Notes: generated by a model not told the origin, from the sequence alone. Shown: positions 11,551 through 26,500, counted from the stretch's first letter. The stretch is 64,000 bases of DNA from Ampullaceana balthica (GCA_944989445.1 CALYLW010000699.1:62001-126000); one strand, 5' to 3'. Translations and numbers: made by a program.

Positions 11551-14500
11551 GTAGGTCCAGAGTTTGTTTGTTTGTTGTTGTTGTTTGTTGTTGTTTTTTT
11601 GGTCTAGCATTTTTAAAAACTATTTTATGTTTTTAAAATATTATGATAGAGTATGATACCCTGAAGACTAATAGACTTGGAGGGGGGGTGGCGGTCCATA
11701 AATGACGTCACGCGATTTTTTCCGATTTTCAGCCCCTCTCTTCCCTCGTCACACGTCATCACAAAAAAATAGACCACCCTCCAATATGACGTCACAAAGC
11801 TTTCCCCCCCCCCTTTAAAAGCCGTATTTTCTATTTGAAAATGAGTAAATGAGCATGTTTCAAATCACTTTTTAATCTTTTAAGTATGCATTTAGTGTGA
11901 GGCTGCACTCTTGACGCCATGTAAAACGTCATTAAATTAATTGTAAGCAATTAAATATTTAAGTGGAACATTTAATTAAAGTTGCACATTTTGATGTGAC
12001 ATCACATTTCTTAAACACCCCCCCCCCTCTAGTCATACATCGTCACAAATGTGTGACCCACTTCCTCGCCCGCCCCCGTTTTTGAATGTGCGTGACTTCC
12101 ATTATGGACGGCCCCTTGTCGCTGAAAAGATTTATGAAACATTGCATGTTGTCTTTTTTTAAATTTAAAAAAAAATCTTTTTTTAAAAGGACACACTTTT
12201 AACATAATCACTACTTTTAGTTATGGGGCTGTCCATAAAGTACGTCACGCTATTTTTGACCATTTTTAACTCACCCTCTCGTCACAAACTGTCACAAAGC
12301 TTGGAAACCCCCCCCCCTTTAAGTACGTCACACTTTCGAACAAAAATTTTGTTTTTTATTAACAAAATAATTAAAATTTAAAATAAAACAGCGTGACGTC
12401 TCACATGGCTGGACCCCCTCCCCCCTGTCACAAACTGTCACACTTTCAGACACCCCCTCCCCCCCCTCTGACGTACTTTATGGACGGCCCCAATGTCTCA
12501 TATATAAGGGATTTATAGTCAAAAACTTTGTTTTTACAGCTATTTTTTAAAACTTATAATAAAAACTCTTTACAATTCACGTCTGACGCCACACACATCT
12601 TTTATTACCTCTATTTTTTTTTATAACAAACACCGCATAAGCGCCCGCCCAACGTTTTATACCACGGTGATGTGTTCACGTGGTGAACTCATGGATGTCA
12701 ACAAAGCAGACGGGTACCGATGCTTATATAAAGATAAACTAAAAATGCAATAATTTAAATACGGTACATTCAATCGATCTGAAATTTTGATACAATGCAT
12801 TGTCATCCGAGATCTATCTGTGGTAAAATTTTTAGATCTCTAGGACCATCAGAAGTGGTTTCATTTTACGTTTTATAACGTATGACCTGGATGAATACAA
12901 CATACAAACAGTGTGACTTAAATAAAAGCATGTATAAAATGAGTGGTGTTTTCATCCTTCCAAACGTTTTAAATTTTAATATTTAAATTGAAGACTCTCC
13001 TGCTAAAAGTACTTAATTAAGTCGAATTTTTTTTATCAAATTCAATCTAGACAGTGGACTTTTAACCTCTGATTTAGACCAATCTGTATTTTTTTTAAAA
13101 AAAGAATACAATGTAACTGGGTCAAATTTTTTTACCAGCCTAAAAAATTAAAATGCTTTCAACAAATAGACGAAAAAGACATTAAAACTTGATTATTAAT
13201 ATCATCTAATGTTAAATATGCTTTAAAATTTCTTTCTAAAATCTGCATCTTTGATCTATGAAGTCGTAATCGTCTGTTTAGGTTCAGGTTACAGAAAGAT
13301 TCAGATAGTGTCACGAATACAGTCTTTATGGATCTGAATTTACATTTAATGATTTTCGTGTATTTATTTTTGAACCCCAAAGACTCAATTTTAAATTTCA
13401 GTGACCCTTTGGAGGAATTTTTCAATAAGGTTTTGAATTTAAAATCCATCTGCCTACTTCTTAATCTTCATCTTATGAGTAAATTTAAGCCCAAACAAAG
13501 TTCTGTAACTGTAACATTTTTTTACTGACATTATGCTTGCTAAATGTTCTATTTAAATGTACACTGACATTGTTATTTTTAAAACAACAGGGCTTGTTCA
13601 AATTCGTACAATTAAAATATATAGGGATAGGGGAGAGAAGTGATATGCTTTCTGCCACAAAAATATTTTTACAGAAAATACTAAAATCAGGTAAAGAACG
13701 TAGCAGAAAACCCTGACGCTCAATAACACTAGATAAAAAAATGAATATATTTCTATTATATTTTCCCCCCTTTTTAATGACATTTTGTGCTTCACCTCCT
13801 ATTGTTGATATGGCTTTAGCTTGAACTCGGTTATTGAGTGTCGGTAGATGGCGTGTCGGTAGATGGCGTGGCGGTAGATGGTGGTCAGGGAATGCGCTCG
13901 GCGTTATGAACTCTTGACGACTCAATTGCCTCACACGCGCGCAGTTAATGACGCAGAGTGTTCAGCAAGTAAAAGGAAATAAATTGAACAGAAATATCGA
14001 TTTTATGCAACAGCTTTAACGTTAGCATTAATATAATCTGGTAATCTTCTTACCAATAAGCCAATTCACCTTAAAACGTTTTATTTTTCAATAAATAAAA
14101 CTTTTGAAATAGCTAAGGAGGTGGCTGGCATAACAAACTTGAAATCTGACCTGTAACAGTAGTAATAAATTTAATGTAATCCAATGTTTTGTAAGTTATT
14201 AGACGTGTTTAGCGTCCATAAAGTACGTCACGCTCCTGAGGGGGGGATGGGATATTAGAAAGTGTGACAGGGGGGAGGGGGGTCCGGCCATGTGTGACGT
14301 CACGGTGTTTTATATTAAATTTTAATTATTTTGTTAATTATAAAAATTGTGTTGGAAAGTGTGACGTACTTTAGGGGGGTAGGGGGTCGTCCAGGGGCGT
14401 CGAAACGCATAGGCCCGTTGGGCATTTGCCCGGGGGCCCACGAGCATAGGGGCCCCATGAGAATTTGTTTATTTATATATATTATGTATATTTATTTTTT

Positions 14501-17500
14501 ATTCCTACGGGGTATGGGCCCAACACTATTTCTTTGCCCGGGGGGCCCAAAATGGTGTAAAGACGGCTCTGGGGTCGTCGAAGATGTTTGACATGGGGAG
14601 GGGGAAGTTAAAATGGTCAAAAATAGCGTGAAGTACTTTATGGACGGCCCCTAATTGGAGATGGGAGTAGCGGAAAGACATGAAGGGTAGGGTAAGGAAA
14701 GGATGCAAAAATGGGTTGGGGGTCATTCTTGACGTGACCTGCTGCCAGATCTCAACTCGTTGCGATGGCGATGAGGGACAGGATGGTGGCCAAACGTGTG
14801 CTAACAATTGTATGCCCCACACCAGAACTCCTATAACATATAGGAGACACATAGGATGGCATAAAGGATGTTAGATGTATGTCTGCGCTTCTTGTAGTTC
14901 GAGGCCGGCTTCATTGGTTTATGCTTAAAATTTAACTACAAATATTGCCAACATGTTGAACTACAAATATTGCCAACATGTTGAACTACAAATATTGCCT
15001 AAATGTTGAACTACAAATATTGCCTAAATGTTGAACTACAAATATTGCCAACATGTTCACTACAACACAGCCCACATATTTTGATGCATGCTCATTGTCT
15101 GACGAAGCTCGTTTGAATTTCTCAGTGGGTCGCGTGTGGCCTGCAAGCTGACAATTCTCTCCCATGGCAAAACAAAATATCCCCAAAAATCAATTTAAAC
15201 AATTTTTCTGGCCAGTGTTGACCTCTGAAAACTACAGAAATAAAGCCGACAAAGACAGATTTCACAAAAAGTAATTAAAATGTTTTGTCTACTTAATCTT
15301 AAATCATTTGGTTTTATCATAATTAATATCTCGTAAATTAATGATTTAATAACTCGCATCATACTGAAATTTATATATTTTTCCACTTTCTTTTTTTTTA
15401 AATTTATTAATTATTTTATTTTTTTACAAAATTGGAAAACGTATTAGTGAAATCAAAACCACAAAATATATAAGCTGGAATTGTAGGATATTTAATACTA
15501 CTAAAATAATTAAAAGGACATTAAAATAATTGATCAAATGTCTGAAAATCGATGTCATGAAAAAATATTAATAGAATTTTTAAAGAGAAAATAAATATTT
15601 AAGATCCCTATAAAAACTGTAATCTGAACTGAAATTGTTCTTTTTTTTCGTTTGTGGTTTTATTTATACGGGGATACATTATCTCTAGAACTTTTTGGAA
15701 AATTTAACAAACCCACCCTCTCCCTTCCTTTTCAACAATCGTCAAAATTTCAGTAACTTCTAGTAAACTTATATCAATTATCTCATCTTATCTGCTACAG
15801 ACGCTCTTTCCATACAGAAGATTATTACGTCCTAAACTTATCCATTGCTTAAGACTAGTCTTTCATTTTTATTAGTTCTAAATGTTGATAAAGTGTAGGT
15901 TTTCCTGATTTCATCAGTTAACACATTCCACGTCCGAATTCCGGGCGGGAAGAACGAGAATAAGTTTGTGTTTGTTCTTGCAAGCGGAATTTTTTTTATA
16001 TAAAAAAGTGATTTTATTCCTATGTCTATCTGAGGGTTGTATTAGAATTTTAGATGATCTTTGTGTTGTATTTTCTTATGTATTATTACTACTTTGCTCT
16101 TTGCAGGACCGGACTTAGCCTTCGAACCACTCCGTGCAAAAGTGAAAAATTGCGCCCCTTAAAAATTCTTTAAAATGGTATATAGTATATAGTATATAGT
16201 ATATGGCTTTTAATAGTTGTTTTTTTAAAGCAAACATTAAAAAAATCACTTTAATTTGAAATTTAATGCATTAATTAACACAAATACTAAGACTTGTAAT
16301 TATATTTTACAAAAAATGCTTCATTAATTTTTTGTAAACTCAGACACTTTTTAAAGGAACTGTTAGCTCAGAGACTTCTCTAATTAATTTATAAATATTT
16401 AAGCTGTTACCGAGTTCATACTCAACAGCTAATATAGCGATGTTTGACAATCCTGATTGAGATGTTGTTTCCAAAATATTTATTGATTATTTTTAGTTTG
16501 GAAAAATTACCTTTCCCGGATCAGAAGTTACTAAAATTCCTAGAGCAACGCTAAAGCATGAATTTCGAAACTTCCAAATGTTCTAAATATTTTTTCAATA
16601 GAGAATAATTCATTAGAAATTGTATATCATTGATTCTCCATCCTCTAAAAAGTTTTCCAAATCTTTGCAATTTTCCAAAATCACAGAAGATTTAACAACT
16701 TTTAGTTCATATTTATGATACAAAAAACAAAACAGAAGTAACTGTTGTCATGTTGCAGCTAATGAAATCTTTTCTCTAAAGACTTGATTGAAGCGTCAAC
16801 AAAATAATAAATGATTTCAAATTAGTATCTTTTCTGTGCATCCATTGTGGGCTTAACCTGATTTTCATCAAATTGACTCCGACTAACTCAATGTCCTGGT
16901 ATTGAGTCAATTTTTTTTTATCTCCATCTATTTTGGATGCCGATTGCCAGCATCAACAATGATGGCATTAAAGTGATTGTCTAATATCAGATACATTTTT
17001 TTAACAAAAATATTGTGAACTTTTCAAAAGTTTGATACGCTACACAAGTGAAACAGAATTTATGGCCTCATTTTTGGGACTTGTTTTTTAAATTCATTTT
17101 TCGGATCGCTCCTCCACATGTACATAAAATGAATTTTGCGCCCCTCGATTTTTTAAATCCCTTATATTAACTTCGCGGCCGTCTCATCATCTCTCTCATC
17201 ATCTCTCTCTCTCTGTCTTGGGCTCGGCGGGCGGAAAAACAGAAGTCAAAAATGACCCACTTCCCATGATCCGATCGAACTGAAATTTGGCACACGGACC
17301 TGTCTAACCTAACAATGCATCGTATCAAAATTTCAGATCGATCGAACGTACCGTAATTAGATTAATGCATTTTTAGTTTATCCTTATATGAGGTATGTAA
17401 TTTAAATTCACGGTTTGTTTATTGTTTTTTTGCCACGTGAAATTTTGAGCTGACGCATTGAGGCGACCCAACGAAGCGACGGGCGCTTTTGTTTACATTT

Positions 17501-20500
17501 TACGTGTCACTCTGAGCTCGGTCAAGCGAATCGGTGACCAGACTTTTCCCCTCTCCCCCCCCACCCACCCCTCCCCCCCCACTAGGGTTATGATGCAAAG
17601 TTGAGTTAAGACAGATTCAGTCTGTAAATGTTTGAAAATAATCAATACTTTTAGTTATGTCTCATCTATAAGGGATTTATAGTCAAAAACTTTGTTTTTA
17701 CGGGGTTGTTTAATTTACTAGTCTTATATTAGCTTGCTTTGTAAGTTTAATCGGAACCGTCCGTCCAACTATTTGTTTATAATTTTTTCACGTGCCCAGT
17801 TCACGCGTTGACGCCGACCGTCACTGTTCACACCCCCTACGCGCCCAGGGGAGATAAAAACCAGGGGAGATAATTCTGTTTCAGTCTGTAAATGTCGCGT
17901 TTGAACATAATCACTACTTTTAGTTATGTCTCATATATAAGGGATTTATAGTCAAAAGGTAAGCTGGCTTTGCACTTACTGTAAAATGCGTAGACTAAAA
18001 AGTAGAAAATTAGTGCATTTTTAATATAAGACTAGTTTTTAAAAAGTGTTTTTAAGGTTAATTATTTACCCCGTGCATTTGCACGGAAAGACGGAGTTTT
18101 AGTCCGGCCCTGCTCTTTGTTCTTCTATCTCTATCCTCTAGTGCAGTCGTTCTCAACCTTTTTAGGTTCAAAGACCACTTGAAAAATGTGTATCTTAACC
18201 ACGGACCACTACTGAAAACTGTGCTACTGACATAGTGATAATTTATTTATAATTATACTTTGAATATGTCTAGTTACTACATTGTAGTATACATGTTAGT
18301 CAATGCTAGTAATTAAAATTATACTAATATGCTAAGAATTGCGTGCTCCCTAAAATATTGAATGGAAAAAGATTGTAATGGTTTCCCATTTGTAATAAAC
18401 AAATGTCACTTATTTAATTCCTATTGCTTACTATAAAAAACGTTAAGTCATAAACAGTAGTTAGTATTAGTAAGACTGCTCTGCTTTATTTGTTCATTTA
18501 GTACGAGCCTTGCGCTTGCACATTTGTGCACAGCACATCCGAACGAGATGTAGCCTAATACTTGAAAGACCGAATCGTAGTTTATCTTCAACTTCAAGTC
18601 GAGAACGATGTTTTGTCTTGATTGTAACCAATGCAGAAAATCCATATCAATATGCATAATTCCCGTTGGCTGTATGTATGTATGGATGTAATTATAATGC
18701 TGTTAGGTGGCGCTGCGATCGATTTTGTATAAAAATATTATATGACGTCATTGTTTTAGCTTATATTTTAATTTTTGAAAGGGAACGATGTACAAATAGG
18801 ATTTGAGGATTTATAAATTATTATGAAATACGTTGTGTACATTTCAGCAGGTTAAATATTTCTTATTTATCAAACACAGATAAGTTACTTATGTTAATTA
18901 TGTATATTGATTTCCCGTTGTCTGTATGGATATAAGTGCTGTTAGGTGGCGCTGCGATCGATTTTGTATAAAAATATTATATGACGTCATTGTTTTAGCT
19001 TATATTTTAATTTTTGAATAGGGAACGATGTAAAAATAGGATTTGAGGATTTAACACATCTTGATTTCAAATTTTTAAAAAACCGTTACGGTTGAAAGAA
19101 TGATTTGCTTGAATAATTTAATGTAAGTCTCAAAATAAAGCTTATGTGTTTGACACCAGTTTAATGAAAGTTGGTTCATTCCGGTTGTATGTATGGATGT
19201 AATGTTACAGCAGTAATTTTATATTGAACTCAAACCAAAAAAGATTCCGTCATTTTTGACGGGTTATCTCTAGTTAAAAAATAAATGATGTTGCAAAGGG
19301 TAAACGTTTTTTTAAAAAAGCTTTCTTATAAAGTTCTTACTGAGTACTCTACAATTTTATCAAGATCACTTTCTGATGCAACATATTCAAAGTAGTATCG
19401 CTGGTCAGTTCTATGAATTACTTTAATTTCAATGTTGGTACATTTAATGAATCAATGTGCATGCAACGGACTGGAAACACAAGAAAAGCTCTTAACGTTC
19501 AAATCACTAAAGTAGAAATTAACTTGATCCTGCAGTGATTGGATATAGTCAGAAATCAAATTTAACAACAGGTGTTTATTGATTTCAGCATTTTATGGTT
19601 TCTCAGTGAATTCGTACAATTGATCAAATGTGTGAAAGCTCCCCTGAAATAATCTTGTTTTACAAACATCAAGCTTTTTCGTAAAAGCAGACACTTTGTC
19701 ACTGAGAGTAATTAAATGTGTCTGCCTCCTATCAAAGATTAGTTAAGTTTATTAATTTCTTAAAAAATGTCAGCCAAGAAAGCCAGAATAGCAACCAACA
19801 AGCTTGGATTTTTTTTTGTCCAAGAAACTCTCTCACAGCATCACGTAATTCAAATAGTCTGTTGGAAATCCCCCCCCCCTTCCTTGATAACCAGGCTTAT
19901 GGCCTGTGCAGCCTGTATAGCCACCAAAAATGATGCTCTTAAAGCTTTTTCATTGACTTTGGTTTTTTGTCGTATGCAGGACTTCTGACTATAAAGTGAC
20001 TACAAGACTAACAACTGAATGTTTTAGCGCAGAAAGTATTCAAATGGTTTCTCCAAGCAGACATTATGACTAGTTTTCAGATGTCTTCGGAGTTTTGCAG
20101 GTTTCATCGCTTCGTTTGCAAGAATTTGCGAGCATATTACACACTGTGGTCTGGGTTAATCATTTGCTATGACGCATATAAACTCTTCATCTTAATGGCA
20201 ATTCGGGGGCCGTCCATAAATGACGTCACGCCATTTTGGCCCCCCCCCCTCGTGTTGCGTCGTCACAAAAAGTTAGACCCCCCTCTAAAAATACGTCACA
20301 AAGCTTTGACCCCCCCCCCTCCAAAAAACATCTTATTTTCTATTTGAAAATAAGTATGTTTCAAATCACCTCTATTGTCATTTAAGTATTTATTATTTAT
20401 TTAGTGAAGGTCTACATTGTAATATCGTAACCCGCGTGAAGCATTTTTTTCAAAACGTTTAACCGGCCTTCAAAAATCGAATTGTGTTAACATCCTTAGA

Positions 20501-23500
20501 TTATAGACTATTATATTTTAATGAATACAAATTAAACATTGACTATTAATCATCACGGTTAACGTCTTTGTTTAGAAAAAAAATATTTTAAAATTATATT
20601 TTTAAAATGTATTTTTAAAAAATCACTCAATTGACTGACGGGCATCCCGTAAGAAAGAGGTCGGCGAACAGGGGTAAATAGCCTCATCTGGGGTTAAAAG
20701 GGAATTCTTGGGGGTCAATACAGACTCATTTGGGACATATAACATCCACTACAATCCACTACATATATTAAAATACGTGTACGTGTACGTGTACGCTTGG
20801 AACATATGCCCATTATTGAACCGGTTCCTTCAAGAAAATGCATTTTTTTAAAAATTTGACAACTATGTAGATTTCTTACCTACGTACTATACGAAGACAC
20901 CTAAATCCACACTACTTTCATTTATATTGACACGAGTGACAATAATTTTAATCCACATGACTTGACTGTATCAAGTATCCTTTCTGTGATATTTAAAATT
21001 AATGCCTTAAAAACTGAGCTAAGAAGAAAAGTTGTTTTGTGCTCCTCTCGAATTGCAATGTCAAGAATTTGATGCATTAAATTAAGTTAATGAATACTTG
21101 ACAACTTTTAAATGGGGTCATTTATCATTATATCTAGAATGGCCAGGGGCGTTTGACCAAAGACCAACCGAACAATTATATCAAACTTAAAACGTTTCTT
21201 TCAAATAGATTCCACTTATAAAAGAAAAAGGATATTCCGTGTCGTTTTGACTTAAAATATCTACACATAATCCTATTCAGATCCTTTTTAGACACTTGTC
21301 ATGCTTGTAAAACTCACCATTAGCATTTTTAGGGGGAGGGGGGGGGCTAACAACGATCCCCCCCCCAAATCCCCGAGTCATGTGAGCAGTACCTAGAGTC
21401 TGGGGGTGGGGGGGGGGTAACGCACACATAAACTGGTATATTTTGGGGTGACGGGCGAAAAAGTTCGCCGACGGAGCTGCGGTTACATCACAAATGCTTT
21501 GATGTCAACATCAAACGACATAGTGTAACAATTGCATACGTTATCTTGTGAGCTCTCAAACTTAAGGATTATAATTAGATTTAATTTTCGTCTCTTGATA
21601 GCTTACGCCAACCAGCGTCTGATGGCCTACCGACCGGCACATTGAGAAACCCTGATTGTTTAAAAAAAAGTCATTAAATAAATTGTAAGCCACCAAATAT
21701 TTCAGTGGAAGTTTTATTTAAAGCAGAGGCGTCACTAGGGTTGGTGTCACCCGGGGCGGTAGCTCATGGTGTCACCCCTTCATGACTGAAGGGACCGTCC
21801 ATAAATGCGAGGTTGCCGATTTTTACCCCACCCTCCCCCAGCGTCATACTTTGTCACAAAAACTTAGACCCCACCCCTTTTTTACGATATGACGTCACAA
21901 AGCTTTGACACCCCCCCAAGCCGTATTTTCTCAATAAAAATTAGCATGTTGCTAATTATTTTAAAATCCTTTATATTAAGTCGTGGTGTCTGATTGCTTG
22001 CTTGCACCGTTGCGCCCTTGCTTGTCGCCAAAACTTTGGATCAATTTTTAACCCATTTCCTCGTAAGCTAGCGAGCTGAAATTTTGCAGGCAGTTTCGTA
22101 CCGATGATAAAAACAATGTAACAAAATTTCAGATCGATCACATGTACCATAATTACATTATTGATTTTTTAGATTATTTTATTTATTCCTATGTATCATG
22201 TTAATTTTTTAGATAGAGTGTAATGGTGCGCATTATATTGAACAACATTTCTGTCGCGCAGAAAACCAAGTTTTTGACTATAAATCCTTTATGTACGAGA
22301 CTTAACTAAAAGAATGTCAAAAATAACAAAATTGCAGTTTTGTCGTAAAACATGTTTAATATAATGCGCACCGATCAGGAATATGTTTATAAAAAGTGTT
22401 GTCAATAAAATACGCACCTATTGCGCGACAGAAAGGTTGTTCAATAAAATGCTTTTTTCTTCTTTTTTTTCAACTTTTCCTTTCCTTTGTCTTCATAGGA
22501 ATCAAATTAAGAATGCTATCTTTTAACAAACTTAATGAGATACTTCCTTTCTAAAATTGTTTCCCAAATTTCAAGTAAAATAGCGACTTCCAGCTGTTCA
22601 ATTTCCTTTAGAAGTCCTTCTTCAAGTCGAAAGTCACGTGGCTGATTTTCATTTGTTGCTAATTCTTACAGTGCTGCGATATTCTCATGATATGAGTTAT
22701 TAATAGTCCTTACAGCATCTTTTCAGGCTGACCATCTTGTGTCAGACAAGGCTTTGTTAGCATGTATCAATTTCATATGTTTTTGAAGTACCTGTCAACG
22801 ATGAGTAGATGCAACAAGCCGGGTATAAAGATTTTGCAGAAGACAAAAAAATCTGACCGCAGCAGGACAACATGCTGCTCTTTTCCCAACCACATTAAAG
22901 GAATGAGCTTTGCACGGCATATAATGAGCTACAATGAACTTCTCACGAAGAATAGCCTGGTTTCCGTTATACTTCCTACTCATTTGCAGCATTGCCGTAT
23001 GACTGTCCAAGGCATTTTCAGGGATTCGTACAAACATAATGGCCTGTATCTTTATTATACACTATAATTCATAATAAGCTTGGGGTCCTTAAATTATTGG
23101 GGGCTTTAGCCTGTTCAGCACCCCCCCCCTTTTTAATCCGCCATAGGGGGAGTTTCACTCATCTTTGACGATGTGGTACGAGGAGGGGGGTATTTGAGAA
23201 ATGTGACGTCACATCAAAAACGCGCAACTTTAAATAAAAGTTCCACTTAAATATTTGATTGTTCACCATTTATTTAATTACGTTTTCAATGACTTCATGC
23301 GTGTTACGATATTAGAGTGCAGACTTACCCTAAATACGTATTTAAATGAAAAATTAAATTTAAAAAAATTATCATACATATATTTCAATAAATTTTGTTA
23401 TTTCAATTAGAGAAAACAATTCGTTACCTCATGGAAAAAAAACATTTAAAAAATAATTTAAAATACGGAATAACGCGTAATATTATTCTTTATGGGGGCG

Positions 23501-26500
23501 GGTTCGTAACGACGAAACTGCGTAAGTCGGGATGGGACCGTCGTAACCGGAAGACTACCTGTATATAAACATGCATATCTATGCTTTCACGCCTTTAATA
23601 AATATATATATACTAGATTGTTCCGGGGCGCCGTGGCGCCTTCGGCGCCCACTTCTTTTAGGGCGCCTACGGCGCCCACCTTATTCATAAGCAAAAATTA
23701 AACTTGCTGAAATGTTCACAAAGTATTTTTATAGGGGCCGCCACTTTTTTTGTCAAAACCCCAAGTAACTTATCCTTGTTTGATAAATACGAAATATTAA
23801 ACTTCCTGAAATGTACACAAAGTATTTTATAATTATAAATCATCAAATCCTATTTTTACATCGTTCCCTTTTTCCAAAATTAAGATATAAGCTAAAGCAA
23901 TGACGTCATATAATATATTTTTTACAGCGCGTCTTTAATTTGTAATTAATTTGCACACCTTTTGATGCACACCTTGTGTTAAATATAAGATCAACCAATG
24001 ACGTCATATTAAATATTTTTACAGCGCTAATCACCACACGATTTTTTAAAACTGCTATAGACTGTTCTACATCATGAGCGTTCCACATCCAATGAGTGAC
24101 TTGGGCTTTTATATTATATATAACAAAATATTAACTCAAAGACATTGAAATCATAATTTTCCTCAAGAAGAACATCAACAAAGAAAACCCATCTTTTGGT
24201 GTGTTTTTTTTTGTGTTTTTTTTTGGGGGTGGGGTTGGGGGTGGGGGGGATAAAAATCGTATCCCCCACCCCACTGTGGTGGAGGGAGTTGTGAGGTGGG
24301 ATTCGTCCATGCTGTCGGTGTGTCCAAGCCCAAATGGCTTTATATCTTTTAAAACATAACATACTGCCTCTTTCATTCCAGCCGTTTTTTTAAAGATCTG
24401 TCTCCTGCGAATGTTTCTTTTCTTTTTTCCTAATTTGTTTTAATGTTGTTTGTGTGTTGGGACTGTTTTATTATTGCAAGTTAACTGATTTTTTTTTAAT
24501 AAGAGTTTTTGCTTTTAACGTATTTAATTGTATTTCTTAATTTCTTTCTAGATTTTAAAACATTTGTCATCTTCTTTTTTTCTGACATAAAATCGTACAC
24601 AGTAAAATTTTAGGCTCGGGTGTCACCCCCTGATGGGTGTCACCCGGGGTGGCCCGCCCTTCACCCCCTAGTGACGCCACTGATTTAAAGTTACCCTTTT
24701 GATGTGACGTCACATTTCTTCAACCCCCCTCCCTCCCCCTCGTCACACATCGTCACAAAAGTGTGACCCCCCCCCCTTTTTTTTTATAGGTGCGTGACGT
24801 CATTTATGGACGGCCCCTCGTCTTTTTTTCTTTTTTTTTCTCCAGAACTGCATTTTATTCACACACATATTGTGAGGTTGTGTATGAGGAATAATAATTG
24901 ATATCCGACTCTTTATGTTCCCTTTTTTAAAAAATTAGAAATTAATCCATTGATGCTATAAATTTAATTAATTTATTACTTTAATAATTGTAATACTAAT
25001 TTAAGGCTAATTTACTCATCGTTTTCGAAAAAATAATTATGAATTTAATATGAAAACTATTAACATAGTCTTCTAGAATCTAGTGTGACATCAAGTGATA
25101 TTAAGGTTTAGCTAAAAATAAACATAGACTCAACACATATTGTTTTCGGCGCTATGTTCTCTGGATCGTGTGTTTAAAATTAATCAATATATTCTTAATA
25201 TGACAACATTTACACCTTTTCATATATAAAAATGTCATGCTTTGCTCGCTGACCAGCAGGCACACATCCGCGGACCACAGGTTGAGAACCACTGCTATAT
25301 TGTTTCTAGGTTTAATGATTTAACCAATAGTGTTACTCTAGTCAATTATGAATATTCTCCAGTAATGAATCGGGAAGCTCTTGTTTGAATTTGTTCTAGT
25401 TTATCAATGTTTTCTTTGGTGCATGGGTCCCATATAGAAGATGCACATTTTAGTACATGTCTCACCACAGTAAGGTAGCAATTCAGTTTTATATTCTAAA
25501 TTACATCTGTAAAAGTTTCTTTTTATAAGTTTAACCCCTCCCCCCATGATCAAAATCACAGTCTAATATTTTATACGGAAGGATTTTTCTTTACATTAGA
25601 ATATAGATAACAAAGTCTAAAAATAACTTTTAATACATTATTTTAGCTCGTTAAACATATTTTTTTAAAAAAAATAAGTCTTTGAAATTCATGCAAAAAA
25701 ACAAGTTTTTTAAAAATTCTAGTCCTGATCGTCTTCTCATGAGAAGGCCAGTTTCGTATTGAAGCGATACACCCGACACCATTTTTGACAAAATAAACAC
25801 GAAAGTAGTTGGCCATGTTTAACACATTGGAATGTTCTGGATATTTTACTATTTGTTAGATTTCTAATTCCAGACATTTACTATTTGTTAGATTTCTAAT
25901 TCCAAACATTTACTATTTGTTAGATTTCTAATTCCAAACATTTGCTATTTGTTAGATTTCTAATTCCAAACATTTACTATTTGTTAGATTTCTAATCAGT
26001 CCAAACAAAGTAAATCGTAATATGCCTGGTAACATTTGCTTAAGATTTTACCTTTATAAGAGGCTTCAAGTCTGAATAAAATCATTGTACATAACAGTGT
26101 CTTGAGTAGGCCGACCTCTAGCCCAGAGGCGTCACTATAAGGGTTGGTGTCACCCAGTGCCGCAGCTCATGGTGTGTGCCCCCCTCCTACCATCCTCAAC
26201 ACCTAACCTCCTCCGAGTCTGCCAGTGCCAAATAACAAGAGCATAGAAAATTTTACGTCTTGGTGTCAACCCTTGTAATGGTGTCACTCGGTGCTGGTCC
26301 GCACCCCCTAGTGACGCCTCTGCTCTAGCCCAGTAGGATGATGTAAGACTGTATGACTCCCTAGCCAAGAACTCAGCTGGCTTAAGATTTTTTTTGTGTC
26401 ACATAACCTCGTGGTCGTAGGGGCGTTCTAATGTTGCCATTAGAACTTTCTCGGGGCTTGGTAGACCTTGGCGGCGCCCATCTCCTCTCCAGGTCAGCGG

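Larger units (their letters stand above)
21724..24682 (-). mobile_element. 2959-bp hAT element with perfect 8-bp target duplication
   Basis: Termini CAGAGGCGTCACTAG and CTAGTGACGCCACTG are near-perfect inverted repeats. ATTTAAAG flanks both sides (21716-21723 and 24683-24690). A minus-strand transposase fragment lies at 22795-23037. A 199-bp deletion relative with the same termini is at 26124. Confidence 0.85.
20206..24817. mobile_element. MITE family B copy split by a 3-kb hAT
   Basis: The left terminus GGGGGCCGTCCATAAATGAC is at 20206 and the inverted right terminus CATTTATGGACGGCCCC ends at 24817. Internal MITE B sequence resumes on both sides of the hAT at 21724-24682. About 1.2 kb (20450-21650) inside is also foreign but unidentified; it includes G-rich and C-rich runs near 21330-21420. 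Confidence 0.6.
18144..25294 (-). mobile_element. 7.1-kb composite hAT element holding other insertions
   Basis: The left end CAGTCGTTCTCAACC is the inverse of the right end GGTTGAGAACCACTG, the classic terminus CAGTGGTTCTCAACC of SPIN/Charlie-like hATs. An imperfect 8-bp duplication flanks it (CTCTAGTG and CTATATTG, 6 of 8). It carries remnants of a BED-finger transposase (18500-20160), a MITE B, another hAT and short direct repeats. Confidence 0.75.

Noticed and set aside
14331..14591. 86-aa Gly/Pro-rich frame
   Set aside because: It spans a MITE and a nested hAT MITE, with no gene-like features.
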